From Apiosordaria backusii (taxonomy: Eukaryota; Ascomycota; Sordariomycetes; Sordariales; Lasiosphaeriaceae), in the NCBI GenBank assembly GCA_030549205.1, contig JAUKTV010000011.1, positions 620,001 through 684,000 of the forward strand: 64,000 nt of DNA, in the 5' to 3' direction. Under the pieces are notes generated by a model that was given only the letters and a program-made list of their open reading frames with translations, ran no database searches and had not been told where the DNA came from. Position numbers and translations under genes: made by a program. Positions 56,585 to 64,000 of the stretch are shown here, in pieces (position 1 is the stretch's first letter; the number at the start of each line of letters is the position of its first letter).

Positions 56585-58258
56585 TCAAAACACCCCAATA
56601 GGATACACCTTTGGAATATTCCCCGTATCCGGCCTAATCACCGGCACCGTCTCGTAAACCCTCGCCTCCACCGTCCCATTAGCAAAAGGGGGCATCCTCC
56701 TCACAGGGAACTGCTCGCCGATATGATTGGCAATATTCAACAACAATCCCTCGGTAAACGGCCTCCCAAGAATCTCCATCCCAATCGGCACACCGATAGG
56801 CGCGTCGTCTGAGGGAGGTGAAAAGCCCGCTGGAACATGAACGACCGGCCGACCAGTCAAAGCAGCTAAAATCCCGTTCCTACCGCTCTGTGATGGCGAA
56901 CCAATCTTGACGACGAGGTTCTTTTGCTGGGGGTAGATGAGTGCGTCGAGGTTGTTTTTGGCGAAAGTTGCGTCGAGTGCCTGGGTGAGGTTTTGGATTT
57001 TGCGGAGGGAGTCGAGGTAGGTTGCGTTGGCGGTGGATGAGAAGAAGGCGGACCGGATCATGCCTGACTGGCTTGGGATGACGAGGAACTTTCCGCTGGT
57101 GTATAGCTCGGCGAAGCTGTCTGGGCGAGGGGATCCGCCGAGCTGTGGCCGTGTGAGGTAGGCGTCGAGAAGCTCTCTGAATTCGTATATTTGTATGTCA
57201 AGTGCTAAAAGCGTGGCGGTGTTATAGATTGCCTCAGTAATGTTGACCACTGTGACACCAGCCCCTGTAAGCTTTGAGGCCATATTAGCCATAACATCAT
57301 TGACTGGAGTGGTCTCGGGAGAGGCCGTATGGTTCAAGAAGCCGTCCAAAAAACCAAATCGCAGGCCCTTGAGACTACCCCCGTATAGCGAAGCTGAGTA
57401 GTCTATGTTTCTGATCTCTGGCGGGGCCAATGCCGTGACATTGTCGTTTGGGTCGAATCCCACACTTGCCATCACAGTTAACGCAACAGCCAAGTCTTTT
57501 GGGTTGCGAGCAATGGCGCCAACAGCGTCCTGGGTGAAACTGATGGGAATCACTCCGGCACGCGATATGAGCCCCCTTGTAGGTCGAAGGCTGAACAATG
57601 AGCCTGCGTTGGCTGGACTTCGTAGAGAATTAACTGTGTCCGTGCCAGTGCCAAAGATGGCAAAGTTGGAGGCCACAGCTGCTCCTGTACCCCCACTGCT
57701 TCCTCCAGGTGTGCGAGTTTTATCATAGGGGTTGACCGTCTGGCCGCCAAGAGACGAGACAGTTAAGCCTTCCAAAGCCATCTCATGGAGATTCGTCTTG
57801 CCTAGAATGACAGCACCGGCGTTCCTCAGGGCCGTGACAGTGGGAGCATCCTCGAGTGGCTTGCTGTTGGCAAGGTCGAGACAAGCACCGGTTGTGTTTG
57901 TCCCGACTGCATCGTAGTTATCCTTGAGGACTACTGGAATGCAAAACAGCGAGCCCGTGACGTTGCCGGTGGCGATCCGTTCGTCCAACTTGTCAGCGAT
58001 TGAAAGAGCCTCCGGATTCAGTGAAATGATAGCGTTGACAGTTGGGTCGAACTCTTCGATCCGTGCAATGAAGGAGGAGACGACCTCTCTGCAGGTTTTG
58101 ATTTGTGTGAAAAGGGCATTGTGTACACTGTCGATACTGGCTTCTCGAACATCAAATGCATTATTGAGTGCCCATACTGGAGACTGAAAGAGCCAAAGGA
58201 AGGCTGTAAGTTGGAGCAGGTGGTTTCCCATTATTTGGGGGGCGGAGTGAGTTGTCAT
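56585..58258 (-). CDS. Secreted amidase (amidase signature family)
   Basis: A single exon of 557 residues, the usual size. It should hydrolyse amide bonds; the substrate is unknown. Met10 (58231) is a likely better start because MGNHLLQLTAFLWLFQSPVWA is a signal peptide. The Ser-cisSer-Lys triad is visible: Lys in VVLKDNYDAVG, cis-Ser in TPGGSSGGTGAAVA, nucleophile Ser in GTDTVNSLRSPAN. The usual GGS before the nucleophile reads VNS here, a modest deviation. Several NxT/S sites (NVTG, NTTG, NHTA) fit secretion. Convergent with the upstream small-gene cluster. The tail PVIRPDTGNIPKVYPIGVF is typical of fungal secreted amidases. Confidence 0.92.
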   Translation of the reverse strand: MTTHSAPQIMGNHLLQLTAFLWLFQSPVWALNNAFDVREASIDSVHNALFTQIKTCREVVSSFIARIEEFDPTVNAIISLNPEALSIADKLDERIATGNVTGSLFCIPVVLKDNYDAVGTNTTGACLDLANSKPLEDAPTVTALRNAGAVILGKTNLHEMALEGLTVSSLGGQTVNPYDKTRTPGGSSGGTGAAVASNFAIFGTGTDTVNSLRSPANAGSLFSLRPTRGLISRAGVIPISFTQDAVGAIARNPKDLAVALTVMASVGFDPNDNVTALAPPEIRNIDYSASLYGGSLKGLRFGFLDGFLNHTASPETTPVNDVMANMASKLTGAGVTVVNITEAIYNTATLLALDIQIYEFRELLDAYLTRPQLGGSPRPDSFAELYTSGKFLVIPSQSGMIRSAFFSSTANATYLDSLRKIQNLTQALDATFAKNNLDALIYPQQKNLVVKIGSPSQSGRNGILAALTGRPVVHVPAGFSPPSDDAPIGVPIGMEILGRPFTEGLLLNIANHIGEQFPVRRMPPFANGTVEARVYETVPVIRPDTGNIPKVYPIGVF

Positions 58259-58922
58259 CTTGAAAGGTGCGAGAGCCTGTGTTCAGACGTCGATTCTGCC
58301 TTAGAACCTAGCACTAACCTTTATGCCCAACCCACCTCCTTCCAAATGTCAGCCCTCGAGTTTGCGGTGTGTGGTGGCTGTCGAGGTGTGTAAGCGTTCC
58401 GCAGGGATCCGGAATCGCTCGTCAATCGGAAGAAGATGTGATTCCGAGGATGAAGGAGGTGGTGATACGCTTCGCCGAGGGGACCGAGTCTGCCCGGCGT
58501 ATTCACCGAAATCCTCCCGTGACGAGTGGATCACCCCTCGTGGTCCAACTTCTGTGTCAGCAAAAGAGCGGTTGAGGCATCGGATGGGGGAGCTCGTAAA
58601 GTCCAACTATGCCATCATGGCTGTAAGGAACTGAAGGAACATGTGATAGATATATGAATCTCACTGTAGAGATGTTGTCAATTATCACAAGATATTCTCA
58701 TTCGGTATTTCTCCCCAATCGAGCTAGTCCTTGACCAACCAGCAGCATTGAAGATTTGGTGGTTGGGGAGTGTCATTATGTAAGCTACGTGGGCTCACGT
58801 GAGTACTCTCTTCTTCAACGTCAATCGTTACTTGCCTACACCTTCGCCGATAGGATGATGCCACTGGTAAGAGGTAGGGAAAAAAATAAAAAACACAAGA
58901 AGAGAAAAAAGTTAAGGAAGAA
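58259..58922. other. intergenic between amidase promoter and tRNA 3' end
   Basis: Upstream region of the amidase and, on the minus strand, the tRNA terminator. No further gene is supported. Confidence 0.5.
58905..58910 (-). terminator. Pol III terminator (T6)
   Basis: Six T on the minus strand, beginning 13 nt after the tRNA discriminator position. More T-runs follow. Confidence 0.7.
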
Positions 58923-59051
58923 CACCCCCGACGGGACTCGAACCTAATCTCTAACATCAGTATGGATTGTGGACACAAGTGGGATCGAACCCTAGCTTAC
59001 CCGCAATCTTCAGCTTAGGAGGCTGACGAGTTACCATTTCTCTACGAGGGC
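58923..59051 (-). tRNA. tRNA-Arg(CCU) interrupted by a 57-nt insert in the T-arm
   Basis: Read from 59051 downwards: acceptor GCCCTCG; D-arm GAG...CTC with GGTAA loop; anticodon stem TCAGC/GCTGA around loop CTCCTAA (anticodon CCT); 5-nt variable region; T-stem 5' strand GCGGG. After 57 nt (59000-58944) come loop TTCGAGT, T-stem 3' strand CCCGT and acceptor CGGGGGT, pairing all seven acceptor bases (two wobbles). Without removal neither T-stem nor acceptor forms. The insert starts GTAAGC, contains TACTGAT and ends GATTAG, like an mRNA intron, and not at the canonical 37/38 site. A-box (TAGAGAAATGG) and B-box (GGTTCGAGTCC) are intact, with a T6 terminator downstream. A non-functional copy cannot be excluded. 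Confidence 0.85.
58944..59000 (-). other. Putative GT-AG intron inside the tRNA gene
   Basis: 57 nt. Donor GTAAGC, branch-like TACTGAT about 12 nt before the acceptor, acceptor GATTAG. Excision joins GCGG to GTTCGAG and rebuilds a perfect T-arm. The insert also carries its own B-box-like GGTTCGATCCC. Confidence 0.65.
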
Positions 59052-59555
59052 TGCAAGCAGACCGCTTGACCATGAGAAGGTCAAGCAAGTGGTTCTCTTT
59101 GTTGTTGCTTTGCCGGTTGGGCTCGGAGCTTAAAGACTGCGTGTAACGTAAAGCGCGGCTGTCAGAGCTTGTTGCGTGGGAAGGTGCGGCTGGGTGGACG
59201 ATCGAGTTGAAAGACGTGGAATGAATTGTGGATGCCATCAGACCCATCTCTAAAGATGGATATTGGGGCGTCGGAAGGCTTCCTCGTGGCTCCAGTGTCT
59301 GCGCTTGTTGGTTGATAGGGGCGTATATGGCAGACGCCAATCTCCAGACTCTATACGAAGAAGGAAAATTGACAGACTAAGTGTTATCAACTGCCTACAC
59401 CATCCCTCTCTCGAAGTTGAAGTCTATATATTCTTTCTCGTGTATAATTACAGTCCGAATATCATACATTATTTCTCCAGACAACATGTACACATGGAAA
59501 TACATACAACGAAACTTTCATGTCTCTCCTCCAAACTCAACGTGTCCCAAGACAT
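59052..59555. other. intergenic upstream of tRNA, 3' of MFS gene
   Basis: No gene supported. Short frames only. Confidence 0.5.
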
Positions 59556-61042
59556 CTAAAGCTCACTTTTTTCGGTTTTCGACCCAGCCTTCGTCTTGGC
59601 CTTCACCGAACCTGGTGGGGTCTTCAATCCGAACAGCACCAAGGCACTCACAACAGCAATGCCCGTGGCACCAATCGTGTATGCCGTTCCTCTCCCAGCC
59701 CACCAGTACACACTAGTGAACAACACTGGCCCCAGTCCTCTCCCAAGCTGTCCCCAGCTTCTCATGACACCCAACTTCCTGCCACGTTCATCCTCGCTCG
59801 CCTCAAAGCTGCTCAGAGCGTTCAAACCAGAGACAACAGTAGCCGAGGTGGTCGCAAGGCATGTGGCCGCCAGATAGAGCCCACCGACAGAGGTAATGCG
59901 GCCAAGCATGGCGAAAGCAGCAAGGCAAGCCAACACACCGGTCTTCACTGACAGCAGTGGTGGAAGACGACGCGTGACACCTCCCTGAAGGAGAGACGCA
60001 ACAAGGCCGACGTACCCGAGGAGACGACCGTTGTTGGCGGAGGTATAACCAAACAGATCATAGGTCATGAAAGGGAGAGAGAATTCCATGCCGGAGAAGA
60101 AGAGCAAGAAGGTGAAGTGGATCAAGTTGAGCAGGAAGTGAGAATTGGTTCTCTGGAGCGGCTTGGTTTCCGACTTGGTCTTCTTCACGTCCTTTCCAGT
60201 CAACTTAGGAAGGGTTTCCGGAAGGGAAAACCAAAGGTAGACGGTCTCTGTGACGATGAGGAAGAGCGAGAAAGCGGCAGCGGTAGCAAAGGGATTGGCA
60301 GCTACAGTGGGGACGGAGGAGAGATAGGCGCCAAGGGCCGGGCCAAAGGTGAAAGCGATAGAGAAGCATGCGCCGATGAGGGCCATGGTTGAGCCACGGG
60401 AAGTGTCGTCGGAGATATCCGTCGCAATGGCGGTAGCTAGCTGGATGTTGCCTTCGGAGAGCCCGCCTACAACGCGGGAGGCGAGGAAAGTTCGGAAGTC
60501 GACGGCAATGACCCAGAGAAGGACAGAGAGAATGTTGCCTGCCATGCTGGCAAGGAGAGCGGTGCGCCGGCCATGACGATCAGACAGGTGACCGATGATG
60601 GGGGAGGCAAAAGCCTGGAGAAGACTAAGGGATATACAGGGTCAACATAGGAGAACATGGAACCAGCGAAAAGGGGTCAACATACGAGAACAAGCTCCCC
60701 AGAGCTCCGCCTAGGAGCACAATATCATATCGGGACTCAATGGGTCGTGCAAAGGCGGCCTTGTACGCATTGAGGTATCCCAGCACACTGGAAAGCAAAG
60801 TCTTGGATGCCGGGGCGGAAGCATCGAGCGGGGCTTCGGCGTTACGGTAGAACTCGAGCAGGTTCGGGAACAGGGGGAGAATGAAGGTAAATGAGAGCTG
60901 CCGGCAAGTAGAGTTGTCAGTATATGTACAGTGCCACGCGCCCCTCAAGACCCAAGACAATGCTTACCAAGTCCAACAGTAGGGAAATAAAGATGACCCT
61001 TAGAACCCTTTTCCGGGTCGCGGCATCTACGGCGACTGCCAT
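59556..61042 (-). CDS. MFS transporter (MFSD10/TetA-like)
   Basis: Exons 61042-60968, 60897-60686 and 60624-59556 (introns 70 and 61 nt) give 451 residues with about 12 hydrophobic segments. A proton-coupled membrane transporter of unknown substrate. Start MAVAVDAATRKRVLRVIFIS leads into TM1 (LLLDLLSFTFILPLFP), joined across intron 1. The loop 2-3 motif A appears as GHLSDRHGRRTAL, followed by SRVVGGLSEGNIQLATAIATD, resembling the MFSD10/tetracycline-resistance subgroup. A charged central loop (KDVKKTKSETKP) separates the two halves. The C-terminus is Lys-rich (KAKTKAGSKTEKSEL). Splice junctions all preserve frame. Confidence 0.9.
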
Positions 61043-63109
61043 ATCCCTGAACCTGCGGGGTAGGCCTTCTTCTGTGCTTTTGTTTTCTTAACCAAAGATT
61101 GGTGTCGCAACTTGGCGATGCGCAAGTGACGAGCGGCTGTGATGGCGTAGAGAGTAAATGAATAAGCAGGTCCGTGGAATCGTATAATTGCGCCCTGCGC
61201 AGTTAACGATAGTATGGAAAAGTAATAGAACGTTCTAAACTACCGGCAGCCCGGGCGCATCAAATTAACAGATCTGGCAACATAGAAATCAAAATGTGGC
61301 CGAATTGTCACAGCATCAAGCTGTCTGCCCAAGTTGGATTGTCTGTCCACAATTGTCAAGCTCCGGGCCCGCCGTGACGTCCGGGCGCGCGTCACCCAAA
61401 TTGTCGCGGAGCTTCAGCCACAGAGCCCCGCTGCCCCTTTCGAAACTTCAGCCACAGGCGGATCTTCAGCAAGGTGACCCCAGAAAACAGTGCCAAGCAA
61501 GCCGGGTTCCCCAGTCCACCACCAGCGATGAAACAAGTCAAACAACTTCCTCTCTTCTTGATCCTATCTTTCCAGGTGGTTATCGGTTCGATATCCGAGG
61601 TCCGGTTTAAACATCAGACGGAAATCATAGTATGATTGATCCCAACAGGTAAAGCCCGAAAAAGCCCCCCAAATCATCGACGAGCCTTCATTTGTTCCAC
61701 ATAAACGTTCTTAGGCTTCGACTGTGCAACTCGGCCGCCGAACTGGTGGCCTCGTGGTCGTGCTACCCGGGTGTCTTCGATCGACCGAATGCTGCGCGCA
61801 TGTCAACCAATGGCCTGGTCATCCCATTTGGGTGAATGAAGAATCGATTAAGGATCAGCTCGCCTCTTATGAAATGAGAAGGACAGCATGTTTTACAGCC
61901 CACCGTCGCCAGCCAACGAACGGTAGACTGTGCCTGATCACACTCATCCCATTGTTTCCCCTCCTTCCTGTTAGGGTGTTGATGTGCCAAATCTGCACTG
62001 CGCAGTCGGCATGTTTCCCCTTGGCTGACGAAATCTGATGCATGATAGTCTGGCAGATTCCCCGCTCCTGAATCGGATGCCGTCCCAACCTCGAGTTCGT
62101 GTCACTGCCGACTGCAGTGAATCGCTTCCCTCCAGGTTTCCAGGAGGTTGAAAATGGGTTCAGACAGGCAGACCACAACCGCAGCGCTGTGTCGTAATCA
62201 GCCCCGGCCGTGTTGATACCAATGTCTCTGCTCTCAGACCACCACTGATGTCGTTGTGTCAAGCTCCGGCAGCCATAGGACGCCAGGGCAAGTGCTTCCA
62301 AAGGGCAAAGAAGAAAAACAAGCTCAGCGGCGGCATCAAGCCATTGTGCTTGAATGCAGGGGCACACTGCTGTGCCCTCCACCCAACGCCGCCACCAGTA
62401 CAACCAATGCAGGCACCGATCGTTTACTGAGCGATGGGGGGGTGACATCGTCTGAAAGGGAGGCCCTCCATGGATTCCCCGTCCGGCACCTGCTCACCAG
62501 TTGACGCAAGGGCCCAACGCCGCCGCTCAGGGGTACCGAGCTCTACACTATCCATCTATCCCATAGGTACACCATGGTGTCTGCAGGCTCTGCTTGCTTC
62601 TTGTCTTCCCTCCTGAAGGACAGGGCGTGCTGCATGTCTCTCCGTCATGCAATCCGTTTTTCTTCTGTTGCTTAATATGGAAGTTGATTGCCAGGCACAC
62701 CTCTCGTTCTTTAGCCGCCAAGCAGTTCGCTCCCACATACGAGGGTACCTCGCTGACCTTGTTTATCTCACCATAAAGGTAGCATACATGATGTATACCA
62801 CACAGAAAGCCGTGCAAAACTTGCTTTCCCCCCTGAGAGATCTGCGCCTTTGGATTGGACAAACTTGGTGATGGGCGGACGGTCCCGATCATCGCCCCTT
62901 GTTGCTTGCTGCTGTCTGCCGTGCTGTCGTTGCTGATTCTCCCCAGCCCCCTATCCCCCCATCCAGGAGTCTCTCTTCTCGCATAGGTATTTTAACGGGC
63001 ACCCCCTCTCCTGGTTTTATCTTTCTGCTTTTCCTTTTCCTACCCTTAGTGCCTACGGTACCATTCACTCGTTCCTGTCTCTCGTTCTTCAACAGAGGTA
63101 TCATCCAAA
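61043..63109. other. intergenic, about 2.1 kb
   Basis: Promoters of the divergent MFS and wall-protein genes. A 193-codon minus-strand frame (61867-62448) has no domain or plausible start context. CT-rich leader before 63110. No other gene. Confidence 0.5.
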
Positions 63110-63742
63110 ATGAGGACCACAGCAGCCACCCTTATCACTCTCGCAGCCCATGCGGCAGCCCATGGAGGTGAATACCACGGCGGCGAGAAGCCCTCCTTCT
63201 CGCTCGGCGTTCCCTCCGTCGACCTCCCGGGCAAGTGGACAACAAGCACCGTTTGGGCCACCACCACTCGCACTATCACTTCTTGCCCGCCAGTCAACAC
63301 CGCTTGCCCGGCTCACTCTACGGTTCTTACAACTGTCACCATCCCGGTCAGCACTACTATCTGCCCCGTGACGGAAACTGAGGCTCCTCCTCCCCCTCCT
63401 CCTCCCACTACTGCAGTTCCTCCTCCCCCGCCTCCTACCTCGACGGTCACGGCCACCACGCCGACTTATGCCCCTCCCCCTCCCCCTCCCCCGCCGCCCC
63501 CTCCGGTGAGCGAGACCCCTCTCCCACCACCACCTCCTCCTCCGGTGACCGAGACACCTCTCCCACCACCGCCTCCTCCCCCGGTTACCACTCTCGCCCC
63601 TCCTCCTCCTACCACCATCGGAACTATCATTCCTCCCCCTATCACAACGACGACAGGGGTTCCAGTTACGGCCGGTGCTGCGCATATGCAGAAGGCGGGT
63701 GGAGCTTTGGCTGTGATTGCTGTTGCGGCGGCTCTTCTCTAA
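63110..63742 (+). CDS. Proline-rich GPI-type cell-wall protein
   Basis: A single exon of 210 residues. Signal peptide MRTTAATLITLAAHAAA, then a short His/Gly segment. A cysteine module (TRTITSCPPVNTACPAHS, TVTIPVSTTICPVTE) at about residues 52-90 closely resembles two modules in the chitinase C-terminus. Residues about 92-175 are polyproline blocks separated by SETPL/TETPL repeats. The C-terminus (AGGALAVIAVAAALL) is a GPI-attachment-type hydrophobic tail. A structural, O-glycosylated wall protein is the best inference. The minus-strand frame over the same DNA is a shadow of the proline repeats. Confidence 0.82.
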   Translation: MRTTAATLITLAAHAAAHGGEYHGGEKPSFSLGVPSVDLPGKWTTSTVWATTTRTITSCPPVNTACPAHSTVLTTVTIPVSTTICPVTETEAPPPPPPPTTAVPPPPPPTSTVTATTPTYAPPPPPPPPPPPVSETPLPPPPPPPVTETPLPPPPPPPVTTLAPPPPTTIGTIIPPPITTTTGVPVTAGAAHMQKAGGALAVIAVAAALL

Positions 63743-64000
63743 GCCAGCAAAATCACCTTTTCCGCAGCTTCGAGACGAAAAAGGCCATTTGGTTATGGTT
63801 AATGATTGGAAATTACGTGGATTTGATGGATTGATGGATGGACATTGTTTCACCCCCTTATTAGTTGTTTACACTTTTATCCATGCCATGTACTAGCGAG
63901 GGCGAGTTGTAGCAAGTTTAGCAGAGGTTACATAGATGTTTCTTCATGACAGGTAGTTTTTTGATTGACGGAAAAAGTTGAGAATAGTAATACTTTTGTG

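Noticed and set aside
61867..62448. 193-codon minus-strand frame
   Set aside because: No domain or conserved-looking segment; Trp/Cys-scattered composition typical of non-coding frames.
63101..63853. 250-codon minus-strand frame rich in Arg and Gly
   Set aside because: Shadow of the polyproline repeats of the wall protein on the plus strand.

Overview
The window reads as nuclear DNA of a filamentous ascomycete, most likely a sordariomycete. The protein genes are interrupted by short GT-AG introns of 50-300 nt with GTATGT/GTAAGT donors and CTAAC-type branch points. They include fungal-type products: AIM11, a SAD-1/QDE-1-type RNA-dependent RNA polymerase, a GPI-anchored GH18 chitinase and a Mid2-like wall sensor. 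Genes lie on both strands and are separated by long, pyrimidine-rich intergenic stretches. I cannot assign a species.

Layout. 0.4-2.5 kb: aim11 and an unknown two-exon gene whose intron carries CACATT-type repeats. 2.9-7.2 kb: three small membrane-protein genes (one minus, one plus, one minus). 7.7-12.5 kb: an RdRP gene on the minus strand. 14.0-15.9 kb: mitochondrial D-lactate dehydrogenase. 15.9-22.4 kb: a gene desert. 22.4-26.2 kb: ribosomal protein eS4 and a two-Myb telobox protein, both on the minus strand. 28.2-31.4 kb: a very large GPI-anchored chitinase. 31.4-38.3 kb: a second desert. 38.3-41.0 kb: a wall-sensor-like protein and a small secreted protein. 42.5-49.4 kb: a 2,280-residue coiled-coil protein. 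51.2-56.5 kb: a second cluster of small membrane-protein genes. 56.6-61.0 kb: a secreted amidase, an arginine tRNA and an MFS transporter. 63.1-63.7 kb: a proline-rich GPI-type wall protein.

Functional themes. Cell-wall functions recur (chitinase, Mid2-like sensor, proline-rich protein), and two of these genes share a short cysteine module. The eS4 promoter carries telomere-like teloboxes, and the neighbouring gene encodes the kind of Myb protein that binds them. An RdRP of the RNAi/meiotic-silencing class is present, but its C-terminal reading frame looks disturbed.

Two items stand out. First, the tRNA-Arg(CCU) gene at 58.9-59.05 kb folds perfectly only if a 57-nt segment in its T-arm is removed. 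That segment has mRNA-intron features: GTAAGC donor, TACTGAT branch-like site and TTAG acceptor. Second, six small genes in two clusters about 45 kb apart share one plan: a TM segment, a phase-1 intron immediately after it, a second TM segment, and a basic, often Cys/Trp-rich tail. Their upstream regions also share repeated sequence. I know of no described family that matches.
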